Shown: positions 35,431-44,879, numbered from the stretch's first letter. The stretch: 64,000 nucleotides of DNA from Paraburkholderia sp. BL10I2N1 (GCF_004361815.1 NZ_SNWA01000001.1:3844001-3908000); one strand, 5' to 3'. Notes: generated from the letters alone by a model not told the origin. Numbers and translations: made by a program.

Positions 35431-35880
35431 ATGGCCACGAACGTTATTTCTGAACTGAATGATCTCGTCGAGACGTCGAAGGATGGAGAGAAGGGCTTTC
35501 GCAAGGCCGCTGAAGAGGCACACGATGCGCAACTCAAGTCGCTGTTCCTGAGCCGCGCCGATGACTGTGCGCGCGGCGCTCGCGAGTTGCAGGACGCCGT
35601 GCATCAGCTGGGCGGCAAGCCGGAGACGGGAGGCTCGATGTCAGGCGCGCTGCATCGCGGGTGGGCCGATGTGAAATCGGCGGTCACCTCCCGCAGTGAC
35701 TACGACATCCTCGCGGAGTGCGAAAAAGGTGAAGACGTCGCGAAGAAGCGATACCACGACGCGCTCGAAAAGGATCTTCCCATCGACGTGCGGGCGATTG
35801 TCGAGCGTCAATATCAAGGCGTATTGCAGAATCACGACCGCGTCCGCGATCTGCGCGATCAATACGCCGCCATGAGGTAA
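35431..35880 (+). CDS. PA2169-family four-helix-bundle protein (DUF2383)
   Basis: 149 residues: VISELNDLVETSKDGEKGFR, KAAEEAHDAQLKSLFLSRA, CARGARELQDAVHQLGGKPE, then HRGWADVKSAVTSRSDYDIL, AECEKGEDVAKKRYHDALE and QYQGVLQNHDRVRDLRDQYA. It matches the PA2169/DUF2383 ferritin-like bundle over its whole length. Cytoplasmic stress protein, function not established. A hairpin at 35961-35982 probably ends the transcript. Confidence 0.9.
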   Translation: MATNVISELNDLVETSKDGEKGFRKAAEEAHDAQLKSLFLSRADDCARGARELQDAVHQLGGKPETGGSMSGALHRGWADVKSAVTSRSDYDILAECEKGEDVAKKRYHDALEKDLPIDVRAIVERQYQGVLQNHDRVRDLRDQYAAMR

Positions 35881-35960
35881 TCGGGTTCCAGCGGGTGGCG
35901 GCTTCAGGCTGCTGCCTGCCGGCTGTAGCCTGATTCGCGTTGCCCTGCGATAGGATAAGA

Positions 35961-35982
35961 GCCGTCCGCATACGCGGATGGC
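35961..35982. terminator. Hairpin downstream of the PA2169 gene
   Basis: Left arm GCCGTCCGC (35961-35969), loop ATAC, right arm GCGGATGGC (35974-35982) with one G-U pair, followed by TTT. Nearly the same core as the hairpin at 27006-27035, with the loop reversed. Confidence 0.55.
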
Positions 35983-36417
35983 TTTCTGGTTGTGCGGGTT
36001 TTCTGTCCACCGTGGCGTCCTCGCCGCCCGATGCTGGCAGCAGTTGAGCGAACTTCACGGGCGTGCTCTCCTCACCCGAGAGACTTCATCGTCCCGGGAG
36101 TTCCGAAACCCGGCCGTTACCAGCCACGCTCGCTCCGATAGCCGATTGTTGAGGGAACAACAAGTCTCACTATCCCGCGCGGGCCGGGACAATAACTGGC
36201 GCGACTTCACGTCGCGCACTTACGTATAAGTCCGAATCTTGGCGGCACCCCGAATATCTCGAACATTGCCGGCGCTATGCGCTCGACAAGCCTGTCCGCT
36301 AGTTCGGAGAATGTTGTCACGATGCCGGCGCCACGCGTGAGGGCACCAGTGCGACGGAAGGAGAGCCAGCGGGGAGCGGAGGTAAAGCGCGGACCATGCG
36401 CGATCGCGTCAATCGGC

Positions 36418-37713
36418 CTACGTAATCGCGGCGATCGCGAACATCGCCACAACGGCCACGCCCATCACGACGGTTGCCAGCCACCCGGTCATCCGCAGAC
36501 TGCCACGGATGCAGAATTCGCCCATGACGCGCGGATGCGAGGCCATTTTCATCATCAGCACCATGATCGGAACCGACGTGATGCCGTTGATGACGGCGCT
36601 CCAATAAAGCGCCTTGATCGGATCGAGCGACGTGAAGCCAAGCGCAAGCCCGGCCATTGTTGCAATAACGATGATCGCGTAAAAGCGCTTTGCGAGGCGC
36701 GGTTCCAGTTCCAGGCTGTTGTTCCACCGGAATGCGCCGGACATTGCGTACGCCGCCGAGCCTGCCAGCACCGGTAGCGCAAGCAGCCCGGTCCCGATAA
36801 TACCGACGCTGAACAGCAGAAATGCGAACTTACCGGCTATTGGCTTGAGCGCTGACGCAGCCTGCGCGGAAGTCTGGATATCGGTCACGCCGTGCACGTG
36901 AAGGGTCGCGGCGGCCGTCAGCAGAATGAAAAACGCGATCAGGTTCGAGAATCCCATGCCGATCCATGTGTCGACGCCAATGCGCTCAAGCTGGCGCGGC
37001 GCCTCCATTGGGGCCTTCTTCAGCGCGACTTCGCCGGGGGCCGCCCGCAGCTCCTCGACTTCCTGCGACGCCTGCCAGAAAAACAGGTAGGGACTGATGG
37101 TTGTGCCAAACACCGCGACGATTGTTGTCGCGTAGTTGCCGCTCCACGACATGTGCGGGAGCACGGTGCGAAACGCCACCGTTGTCCATGGGATTTTGAC
37201 GGCAAACACAACGCCCACATATGCGAGCAGCGCGAGGGTGAGCCATTTGAGCACGCGGACATAGCGCTTGTACGGCACAAAGACCTGCAACACAAGCGAC
37301 AGCGCTGCCAGCGCGACCGTATAAAGATGAGCGGGACCGCCGACGAGGAGGTTGACGGCCGCGCCCATGGCCGTCAGGTCGGCCGCGATGTTGATTGTAT
37401 TGGCAACGAGCAGAAGCGTGACCGCGCTGTACAGGATCGAAACCGGGTAGTGCTGCCGCAGGTTGGTTGCGAGGCCGTGGCCGCTGACCCGGCCGATCCG
37501 CGCACTGACCAGCTGGATCGCAACCATCAGCGGATAGGTCAGCAGCACGGTCCAGAGGATGTTATAGCCAAACGCGGCGCCTGCCTGTGAGTACGTCGCG
37601 ATACCGCTCGGATCATCGTCGGCCGCGCCGGTGACCAGACCGGGCCCTAACTTTTCCAGCCACGGATTGGCTGACTCCTCTGGCGTGGCTGGTGGCTCAA
37701 TGTTGGTTGTCAT
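36418..37713 (-). CDS. Nramp-related divalent metal transporter
   Basis: 431 residues with about 11 hydrophobic segments. TM1 carries GAADDDPSGIATYSQAGA where Mn/Fe Nramp proteins have DPGN, and the TM6-like region has TTISPYLFFWQASQEVEE. The Asp is kept but Gly-Asn is replaced by Ser-Gly, as in the broader Nramp-related group, so the metal may not be Mn or Fe. A decayed second copy is present at 47892-48346. Start at 37713. Confidence 0.85.
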   Translation of the reverse strand: MTTNIEPPATPEESANPWLEKLGPGLVTGAADDDPSGIATYSQAGAAFGYNILWTVLLTYPLMVAIQLVSARIGRVSGHGLATNLRQHYPVSILYSAVTLLLVANTINIAADLTAMGAAVNLLVGGPAHLYTVALAALSLVLQVFVPYKRYVRVLKWLTLALLAYVGVVFAVKIPWTTVAFRTVLPHMSWSGNYATTIVAVFGTTISPYLFFWQASQEVEELRAAPGEVALKKAPMEAPRQLERIGVDTWIGMGFSNLIAFFILLTAAATLHVHGVTDIQTSAQAASALKPIAGKFAFLLFSVGIIGTGLLALPVLAGSAAYAMSGAFRWNNSLELEPRLAKRFYAIIVIATMAGLALGFTSLDPIKALYWSAVINGITSVPIMVLMMKMASHPRVMGEFCIRGSLRMTGWLATVVMGVAVVAMFAIAAIT

Positions 37714-37886
37714 GGGTGTTCCAGACGCGGCCCAAAGGGATGCTCAAGGCCAGGACGATGTAAATGCCTGGCAACCCGCGTCGGAAGCAGCATGACGCAA
37801 TGATGGAGGTGCAAATCTTGCGCCTCCTATTGCCCTGTCGGATGCCCAGCCTTTGAACGACGTGGGCCGTGCCGAGGGAAACGCCA

Positions 37887-38069
37887 TCATTGGACGATTT
37901 CGATGGAATCGGGCGGGCAAATGACGCGAAACGCAAAGAAATCATGCTTCTCAAGGATGCGCCGGACCTGATCTCGCCGGCCCGGTTGACCTGGCCAATT
38001 GTGTAGCGGGACGCCGAGAATAGTGGCTGCCTCCCTCGCGCTTACTCGCTTTCCGCTTGCGATGTCCAT
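37887..38069 (-). CDS. Short hypothetical protein
   Basis: 60 residues beginning MDIASGKRVSAREAATILGV; the SAREAATILGV part resembles the first helices of a helix-turn-helix, and the rest reads as plausible protein (ILEKHDFFAFRVICPPDSI). The ribosome site is weak. No family recognised. Confidence 0.35.
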   Translation of the reverse strand: MDIASGKRVSAREAATILGVPLHNWPGQPGRRDQVRRILEKHDFFAFRVICPPDSIEIVQ

Positions 38070-38232
38070 CCCTACACCCTGCGGGTAAATTTCAGTTCCT
38101 CGTTATGCTCATTTGGTCAATGACGTTTCCATCATCGAATAATCTGATTTAATCCAAATTTTTAATCATAACAATATGGATATCTAACTTCGCCATGCTA
38201 GGATTCCCCTGCCTTTATACGAAGGTTAGCCA

Positions 38233-38472
38233 ATGTACTGCGTGGAGACGTACCATGGTTTTCTGATCCTCATGGAGCTTTCAGAGGCATCTTCCAGCTG
38301 GACTTGTATAGTTGCATTTGAACGATTGGACGGCGACCTAACCAAACCAACGCCGATCGGGTTCGATAAAACCGTTCGCAAGTCTGACGATAGCGCACTG
38401 AATCTCAGCATGGATATGCTCGCTAAAGCTGAAGAGCGGATTAACTACTGGTATAAAAATGGAAATAACTGA
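38233..38472 (+). CDS. Hypothetical protein in an AT-rich patch
   Basis: 79 residues: MYCVETYHGFLILMELSEAS, then an acidic/aromatic body and a helical C terminus (MLAKAEERINYWYKNGNN). A GAAGG-type ribosome site precedes the ATG. Base composition is noticeably lower in GC than the neighbours, and 38100-38230 upstream is very AT-rich, consistent with acquired DNA. Family unknown. Confidence 0.55.
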   Translation: MYCVETYHGFLILMELSEASSSWTCIVAFERLDGDLTKPTPIGFDKTVRKSDDSALNLSMDMLAKAEERINYWYKNGNN

Positions 38473-38580
38473 GTTTAGACCGCCAGCTTCCTGAGCTTGA
38501 CCATTCGTGCACCCGGAATGCGCTGAAAAGGATCGTGCTCCCTCTTGCCAGGATTCACCGAAAATAACAACGGAGACAGC

Positions 38581-38940
38581 ATGCCAACTTATCAACTCAC
38601 TCGCGCTGCGCTGATACGCATTGCTCAGTCGGTGTGCGGGATTTTTGATGGAAACGCGGTCTATGGTGAAAAGGCTGCGACTGACGGCAAAATGAAAAAT
38701 CTGATCATTCGAGACCCAGGCGGAAAAAGAACGCCATACATCTCGCTTCTCTTTCCGGATGACATTCTTGACCGGTATGACGCAATGCCGGGCGGCGCGC
38801 GGACGACAGTCGAAAACCGGATAATTGCAATATTGCTGGAGCAGTTGCCGAACTACCAGGGTGAGTTCAAAAGCGGCTTGCTGCAGGTGCATCAGGTATT
38901 TGCCATTGAGTTCGATGCCCGACTGATTGATGACGTTTGA
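38581..38940 (+). CDS. Hypothetical protein
   Basis: 119 residues from ATG 38581 with GGAG upstream: MPTYQLTRAALIRIAQSVCG, a basic middle (KNLIIRDPGGKRTPYISLLF) and an acidic C terminus. Soluble, no known motif. It follows the previous orphan gene in the same direction and shares its lower GC. An in-frame ATG at 38545 is possible. Confidence 0.55.
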   Translation: MPTYQLTRAALIRIAQSVCGIFDGNAVYGEKAATDGKMKNLIIRDPGGKRTPYISLLFPDDILDRYDAMPGGARTTVENRIIAILLEQLPNYQGEFKSGLLQVHQVFAIEFDARLIDDV

Positions 38941-39374
38941 TTCAGCCATGCGCTGCGTTCTGGTGAATACGGCGCCCTGATTGGGGTGCCCTTCGATGAG
39001 CAGCACATTGTGCGTGACTTGTTGGCCACCACCTCAACGATCTGTCTGAATCATGAGTGGTCCTGGTCTCATCGTCGAATGTGTCGAAAGGCAGCGCAAT
39101 GTGACAGTCAGCTCGGCGACGCTCGCGTGGTACCCGGTACGGGCGTATCGCCACACACGGCATGGGCGTCGAAACGCAAGTCGGAGCCACCGGCGGTTGG
39201 GCACCTCAACAGCCCCCGCGCTGATCCTCGATCCCCGGCGCGATGAGCGTAGCGGCCAGTCGTCGCAATTGAGCCTGCAGGCACGGTTCGTCGCGCACAG
39301 TTCGCGCAACTCGAGCAGGTCGTGTGCAGTTTCGCCCATGGGTCGGCCATCAGCGGAAACGCCGACCGGGCTAT

Positions 39375-39665
39375 TCAGTCTTCATAAGCTGCCATTACGA
39401 GCCATACATCACGCTCGCCGTCGTGGATTTCCGCTGCCAACGCATAGGGATCTCGAGGCTTACACCTCTGTTCGAGCATGTTATGCGCGACCTCGCCGTT
39501 GCTGAACGCGCTTTCACAGAGCGGTCGAACTTCACGCTTGCCTTCGAACATCGACCGGTTTTGGTGATAAACCAACGGCTGCCGCTTCCAGGTATTGAAG
39601 CAGTCCTTGACATGCTGGAAATCACCGCCGCAAATATTGGCCTGATAGCTACATCTTGCTTCCAT
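39375..39665 (-). CDS. Hypothetical Cys-containing protein
   Basis: 96 residues, ATG at 39665 behind GAGGGAGG. It reads as real protein: MEARCSYQANICGGDFQHVK, NTWKRQPLVYHQNRSMFEGK, EIHDGERDVWLVMAAYED. Four cysteines are spread along it. No family recognised and no operon partner. Confidence 0.5.
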   Translation of the reverse strand: MEARCSYQANICGGDFQHVKDCFNTWKRQPLVYHQNRSMFEGKREVRPLCESAFSNGEVAHNMLEQRCKPRDPYALAAEIHDGERDVWLVMAAYED

Positions 39666-40241
39666 GATGAACCTCCCTCGGCCATCGTCGGGCGCTTGTT
39701 GCCGGATGCGCCACCACTAGCGGTATGGCTCGTGCATATCATCGACTGGAGACCGTCGTATAACTTGATGCAACCGACGTGCCTGGGGCGGCGTTCCCAA
39801 ACTGGAAACAACGTTGAGCTTCTCCCGGAGCCAGCGTCGCGCACTCATGCCGACAGACTGCGCGAAATTACAACCACCATGCAAATCTGTCGGTACGAGT
39901 CAATCGCGCTTTACCTCGTCGTTGCCAGCCAGGGGTGATGAAAAATTCAATTGCGGTCCATGCGCAAAGGCAAAAAAATGTCGCGACCGGGGCTCCTGTC
40001 CGGGTAATCGTGGCGACGACCACGCAAGCAGGAAGCGGCGTCTTCTCAATCGAAAGGGTCCTGACGAAATCAGGCAGCGCGTCCACTTCCGTCGCGAATC
40101 CTTTGTACTGACAGGTTCGTATTGTTCAACACCCTCCAGCATGGCTAAAACGGGCGCCACTCCCATACGCCCGGCATGCCTTCCGCGCGCAGGTAGCCTC
40201 GAACTCGTTGCCTGTCGTAACCGCTTACACTTCATCGGCAG
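39666..40241. other. Intergenic stretch without a supported gene
   Basis: Frames of 70-200 residues cross it, but their translations show no domain and no ribosome site. Probably non-coding or decayed. Confidence 0.4.
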
Positions 40242-42293
40242 CTAGCCGCTGGGCGCCGTCGCGCCGGTCTCTCCATCCCGGGAAGAATCCATGTCACGCA
40301 ACAGGTCGATGAGCATGTCCGGGTCGACCGGCTTGACCAGATGGCGGCTGAAGCCGGCCTCGGCAGATTTAGAAATGTCCTCTGCGCTCGCGAATCCTGT
40401 CATGGCGATCAGCACTGCGTGCTGCGTTTGCGGTAACGCCTTGAATTCCTTCGCGACGTCGTGCCCGTTCATCCCAGGCAGGCCGATGTCCAGCAGGATC
40501 ACTTCCGGTGACCATGCGGCCGCGACCCGGATCCCGCCAGGGCCGTCATCCGCTGTCCTGACCTCGTAGTCGTGCATCCGCAGGATCAGGGCGAGTGAAT
40601 CCGCTGCGTCGCGATTGTCGTCTACGATCAATATCTGCGGTTTGGGGCCGCCCCCTTGTTCCACGGCAACAGGTTCGGATTCGTTGCCCGAAGGCGCTGG
40701 CGCGATGGGCAGACGTACTGTGAATCGACTGCCCTGGCCGGGCCCGGCACTCGTCACCGCAATGTCGCCTCCATGCATCTCGACCACGGAGCGGACGATC
40801 GACAGCCCGATTCCCAGTCCACTACGCGAGCGCCGGGTCGTCGGATCGACCTGGAGGAAAAGATCGAAAAGATGAGGCAACTCGTCGGTCGGAATCCCGA
40901 TTCCGGTGTCTTCAACCGAAACCATTGCGGTGTCGCATTCCGCCTGGACCGTCAGGCGAATGTCGCCACCGTTCCCTGTATATTTGATTGCATTGTCCAG
41001 CAGGTTCGACATGACCTGCGTGAGGCGCATCGGATCGCCATTGACGAACACGGCCTCATCGGGAAGGTTGACCGACAATCGCTGTCGTCGCATCTCGGCG
41101 AGCGGCTGGCTGATCTCGATAGCCCGTGCGGCTGCTTCTTTCAGGTCAAAAATCTTTCTTTTCAGCTTGACCTTCCCGGTCGTGATTCTGGATACGTCGA
41201 GCAGGTCATCGACCAGGTCGGAGAGGTAACGGCTTTGCCGTTCGATCATGGCCTGCACCCACTGGACCTGCGGAGGCAGACTGGTCAGATAGTCTTTCAT
41301 GACCTGCGCGCCATTGCGGATCGGTGCCAGTGGGCTACGGAGTTCATGCGCGAGGGTGGCCAGAAACACGTCCTTGCGTCGATCTGCTTCCTTCCGGGCG
41401 TCCTCGACCTGCGTGCGCTCCGTAATGTCCGCCAGCGTGCCCACAAAACATTCGACTGCGCCCTCGTCCGAAAACCGGAAGCGGCCACACATTTCGACCA
41501 CGCGCAAAGCGCGATCGCTTTTCCGGAAGATCCGGAAGGCCGCCTGGACCAGGCGCCCCGGGACCTTGCCTTCATCGAATTGCTCCGCGAGCTTCGAAGC
41601 GTCGTCCGGATGAACGACAGTCTGGGTGAACTCTTCGCCGGACAGCGGGCCATCGCCGGGAGGCTGTCCGGTTATCGTGTACATCCAGACGTTTTCCCAG
41701 ACGGCACTCCTCTCGGCCAGCCTCCATTCGAAGATACCCAATCCGGTGGCCGCAGCCGCCATGCGCAGTCGTTCTTCGCTTTCCTGCTGGGCGGCAAGCG
41801 CACGATCGCGCTCCCGAAGCAGATCAGCGGCGCGCTGATCCTGTTCTTCCAGTAACTGCCCGATGGCGTCATGGAGAGTCGCGCTGAACAGATCCTCGAT
41901 GGTCTGATACGCCCGCGCCTCGAGCTTGCTTGAACGCGCGGGCGATAGCAGGAAAAACTCGGCCGTGGCTTCCCGGACGCACCTTCGAAGCAGATCGAGT
42001 TCCCGGAACAGGTCGTCCAGCTGGTAGCCCTGCATCCAGCGAGAGCGTCCGCGTTGACGCGCATCGCGTTCAATGCGAGCCTGGACCGGTCTCCGTCGCG
42101 CAGTTTTCAGTTTCTCGCAGATCTCTTCGTAAATGCCTGGCAAATCGTCGATGAACTGCTCGGCGGTTAGCCTGCGAGCCTCACTCAGGGGATCGGCGCG
42201 AAGCGCCGCAAGCCATCGCTGTGCGACCAGCCCACGTTTCCGTTGCAGATACGCGGGCAGTTCGCGTAAAGGTTCAGGCCGCCGCGCTTTCAT
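40242..42293 (-). CDS. Soluble hybrid histidine kinase: RsbRD-like N-terminus, PAS, HisKA, HATPase, receiver
   Basis: 683 residues from ATG 42293 behind AAGGAG. A helical N-terminal domain (about 1-150, with the RsbRD-type pattern WLAALRADPLSEARRLTAEQ), a short coiled coil, PAS/PAC (about 175-295, ending GTLADITER), HisKA with phospho-His 316 (LAHELRSPLAPI), ATPase (N box LLDNAIKYTG, G boxes DTGIGIP and SGLGIGLS), and a receiver with Asp 602 (LLDIGLPGMNG). No membrane segment. The receiver is C-terminal, so a separate phosphotransfer partner is expected; none is adjacent. The frame is open to 42458 but is not family-like there. Confidence 0.87.
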   Translation of the reverse strand: MKARRPEPLRELPAYLQRKRGLVAQRWLAALRADPLSEARRLTAEQFIDDLPGIYEEICEKLKTARRRPVQARIERDARQRGRSRWMQGYQLDDLFRELDLLRRCVREATAEFFLLSPARSSKLEARAYQTIEDLFSATLHDAIGQLLEEQDQRAADLLRERDRALAAQQESEERLRMAAAATGLGIFEWRLAERSAVWENVWMYTITGQPPGDGPLSGEEFTQTVVHPDDASKLAEQFDEGKVPGRLVQAAFRIFRKSDRALRVVEMCGRFRFSDEGAVECFVGTLADITERTQVEDARKEADRRKDVFLATLAHELRSPLAPIRNGAQVMKDYLTSLPPQVQWVQAMIERQSRYLSDLVDDLLDVSRITTGKVKLKRKIFDLKEAAARAIEISQPLAEMRRQRLSVNLPDEAVFVNGDPMRLTQVMSNLLDNAIKYTGNGGDIRLTVQAECDTAMVSVEDTGIGIPTDELPHLFDLFLQVDPTTRRSRSGLGIGLSIVRSVVEMHGGDIAVTSAGPGQGSRFTVRLPIAPAPSGNESEPVAVEQGGGPKPQILIVDDNRDAADSLALILRMHDYEVRTADDGPGGIRVAAAWSPEVILLDIGLPGMNGHDVAKEFKALPQTQHAVLIAMTGFASAEDISKSAEAGFSRHLVKPVDPDMLIDLLRDMDSSRDGETGATAPSG

Positions 42294-42312
42294 GGTGTTC
42301 TCCTTGCGCGTA

Positions 42313-42731
42313 TTAGCAGTCCACCTCTGTCGCCGTTCCGGACGACGGGCGCGGGCACGGCACATCCTCGCTGCCGGTAGCACTGACGAGTCGCCGCACC
42401 GAGGTGCGACTGACGTTAAGCTGCCTGGCAATTTCCCGTTTGCTGAGTCCCTGCGCAAACAGGGCTTGCATCTCCGGCGCGCGAGCCGTGACGGTCAGGG
42501 GGCGTCCATGCGGTGACCCGCTCGCGCAGACATCGCGCTCGAACTCAGCGACGCCAGCATGCTGGCCAGCGTCCAACCGCCGGGCGTCGTCATGTCGAGC
42601 GCGTCCGACAACGAAACGAAGCCTGCTGGTCGCGGGTTGAGACACGGGCATAGAGCACTGCACGCATGACGTTCCCCATGGCCCAAAACCCTTGAAATTC
42701 GCCGCCGGACAGCCGCAGATGCTGGGGGCAC
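42313..42731 (-). pseudogene. Serine recombinase/resolvase C-terminal remnant
   Basis: In one frame GFVSLSDALDMTTPGGWTLA, typical of Tn3-type resolvases before the E helix. In the next frame GVAEFERDVCASGSPHGRPL, then the DNA-binding HTH LFAQGLSKREIARQLNVSRT and SVRRLV. The N-terminal catalytic half with the nucleophilic Ser is missing and at least one frameshift lies between the pieces. A mobile-element relic directly upstream of the hybrid kinase. Confidence 0.75.
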
Positions 42732-43070
42732 GGCGGCAACTGGAGCATGGTCATGAACATTGGTTACCGGCCATACTACTCGGTTCCTATACCTGGAGAA
42801 AGCGACGCTCCGTCGTGAAACACTGGCGCTCGCGGCCGACAGCCTCCTTTACCAGTCGATCCGACGTTTCGCTGACCGACTTTGGCTGAACCCGGGAAAG
42901 CGTGGTCCGCGCCGATCCTGATGCGAAGAGGCTTGCCGGACTCCTGACGTACGAAAAAAACCGAATCCTGAGTGTGCCCCAAATGCGATACCAACGGCGA
43001 AGCCGGCAGCACCAACAGCAAAATCGTCTAAAATTAATCTGGTCCGCCTGATTTGAACAAGGGGAAGATA

Positions 43071-43205
43071 ATGATGCGATTGATTGCATGGATATTGATT
43101 GCTGGCACTGCAGTTCTCGCCGGTTGCAACACAATGGCAGGCGCAGGCCAGGACATTTCGAAGGGCGGCCAGGCGATCAAGAATGAGGCACAAGAAGCCA
43201 AATAA
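43071..43205 (+). CDS. Entericidin-family lipoprotein
   Basis: 44 residues: a short signal peptide MMRLIAWILIAGTAVLAGC with a lipobox ending at Cys, then NTMAGAGQDISKGGQAIKNE, the entericidin A/B pattern. Small membrane lipopeptides linked to stationary phase and envelope stress. An AAGGGGAAG ribosome site precedes the double ATG. Confidence 0.85.
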   Translation: MMRLIAWILIAGTAVLAGCNTMAGAGQDISKGGQAIKNEAQEAK

Positions 43206-43359
43206 GGGGCCAACTGAGGGAGCGCGCCAACGAAGCCAAGAACCAAAGTCAACAAGCCCATTCGCTGCGAATCATCACAGCAAACGCGCGCCTCGATGGT
43301 GCGCGTTTTCGATTGTGCGCGGTTTTTCGTCTTATTTTGTCGTAAGCTCGGTTGCCGAC

Positions 43360-43392
43360 GTATCCGCATGGCTGCCTTGGACTACAAGAATG
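43360..43392 (+). repeat. Direct repeat, left copy, flanking the secreted-protein gene
   Basis: GTATCCGCAT at 43360, then GCTGCC, and ACAAGAATG at 43384-43392. The same order recurs at 44482-44512 with a two-base spacing difference and one mismatch in the core. Confidence 0.5.
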
Positions 43393-43533
43393 TGGATTCC
43401 ACGTCAGGACGCGACTGGCATGATCGTTGGGGAACGTCCGTCTCCTGACGTACGAAGCGGTGACGACGGTCGAGGTGCCTGATCTATGCACGAGAGACCC
43501 CCTCCATCTGGAGTAGCCAGCCGGAGCACGTTG

Positions 43534-44469
43534 ATGAGGACGCCTGCCAGAAGTCAGGCCAGCGACCAGGTACACAGGAAGGCGCGCACGCTGACCATTC
43601 TGGCGGCATGCTGCCTGCTGTGTCAGGGGCTGTCGGCGCAAACGCCCGACGATGCCATCAGCTTGCGCCAGATATACCAGAGCCTGATTCCACGGCTCGA
43701 CCATAACCCGTTTCAGCGGCGGCTGTATCTCGATTCGCAGGAATCGCCATCCACGGTCAAGGGCGAAATCTACGCCGTGATGGACTATCCATTCGCGACC
43801 GTCAACGACGCCCTCAATGACCCGTCGCAAGGCCCGGTGAACTGGTGCGATGTGTTGATCCTGCATCCCAACATCAAGTACTGCCATGCCTCTGCTGATA
43901 GTAGCGGCAACACGCTGACTGTGAACATCAGCAAAAAGGAAGTCGCCGAAGAACTCGGGGCCACTTACCGCGTGCGATTCGATTACCACGCAGCGACCAC
44001 CAGCCCGGGATACTTTCAGGTAAAGCTCCACGCCGACAGCGGACCGTTGAACACCCGGGATTATCAGATCGTTCTGGAAGCGGTGTCGCTCAGCGGCGAC
44101 CGCACGTTCCTGCATTTGACTTATGCATACAGCTACGGCGTGATCGGGGGTCTTGCCATGAAAGGCTATCTGGCCACCTTTGGCCGCGGCAAGGTCGGCT
44201 TCACCAACATCGCGGATTCGTCCGCGGCACAGGCGGAATACGTCGGTGGGGTACGCGGCCTCGTGGAGCGCAACACCATGCGTTACTACCTGGCCATCGA
44301 TGCCTATCTCGGCGCACTGTCGAGCCTGCCGGACAGGCGGCTGGAGCAACGCCTGAGCAACTGGTTCAGCGCCAGCGAGCAATATCCGCGGCAGCTGCAC
44401 GAAATTGATCGGCAACAGTATATGCAGATGAAACAGGAGGAATACCGGCGCCAGCAGACGAAGCAGTAG
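43534..44469 (+). CDS. Exported protein of unknown function
   Basis: 311 residues from ATG 43534 (GGAG seven bases upstream; 43486 is an in-frame alternative). An N-terminal basic stretch and signal peptide TLTILAACCLLCQGLSAQ precede a soluble body: PFQRRLYLDSQESPSTVKGE, FATVNDALNDPSQGPVNWCD, LHLTYAYSYGVIGGLAM. A Gln/Arg-rich C-terminal helix ends it. The body has a START/SRPBCC-like look but no certain family. The gene is bracketed by short direct repeats. Confidence 0.6.
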   Translation: MRTPARSQASDQVHRKARTLTILAACCLLCQGLSAQTPDDAISLRQIYQSLIPRLDHNPFQRRLYLDSQESPSTVKGEIYAVMDYPFATVNDALNDPSQGPVNWCDVLILHPNIKYCHASADSSGNTLTVNISKKEVAEELGATYRVRFDYHAATTSPGYFQVKLHADSGPLNTRDYQIVLEAVSLSGDRTFLHLTYAYSYGVIGGLAMKGYLATFGRGKVGFTNIADSSAAQAEYVGGVRGLVERNTMRYYLAIDAYLGALSSLPDRRLEQRLSNWFSASEQYPRQLHEIDRQQYMQMKQEEYRRQQTKQ

Positions 44470-44481
44470 TTGGCGAATCGT

Positions 44482-44512
44482 GTATCCGCATCGCTGCCGG
44501 ACAACAAGAATG
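44482..44512 (+). repeat. Direct repeat, right copy
   Basis: GTATCCGCAT at 44482-44491, GCTGCC, then ACAAGAATG at 44504-44512. It starts 12 bases after the stop of the exported-protein gene and matches the copy at 43360-43392. Confidence 0.5.
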
Positions 44513-44879
44513 CGACCGTCACCCGGCGTCTGTGGCAAGTGACCCGATGTCGGGCATGCGTCGTTCGAGTCTGGCGCTCGTGAAGTTGCGGTCACGATGG
44601 TTCACCGCTAGCGTCCGTTTCGCCGCCGGTTCATTGACGCAGATGGGCTCGAACACCTCGACCAGGAAATCGCGATCAATTTCCCGGTCAGATCCACCTG
44701 ATCGGGGAACTGCTGGCCTTGCTGACACGGTACGACGAAAGCATCTATCTAAACGCATTGAGGAAGCTGGGCTCGCCCCTTCTTGCAAACCTCACGCTCC
44801 CCCCTCTAAACGCGTGACAGACTGACTCAGGGCGTGAAGTGGACCTTCAGATTTTCCGGAAGCGGCCGTTCTAAGCATC
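44513..44879. other. Intergenic stretch, no gene seen
   Basis: No frame of quality on either strand; no RNA gene. It may contain the lost 5' end of the GGDEF remnant that follows. Confidence 0.35.

Noticed and set aside
40656..41855. A 399-residue rightward frame opposite the hybrid kinase
   Set aside because: The kinase reading is complete with all catalytic motifs; the opposite frame has none.
43249..44595. A 448-residue leftward frame opposite the exported-protein gene
   Set aside because: The rightward frame has a signal peptide and ribosome site; the leftward translation shows no family features.
44519..44788. An 89-residue leftward frame with transposase-like wording
   Set aside because: No DDE or other transposase motif can be recognised.
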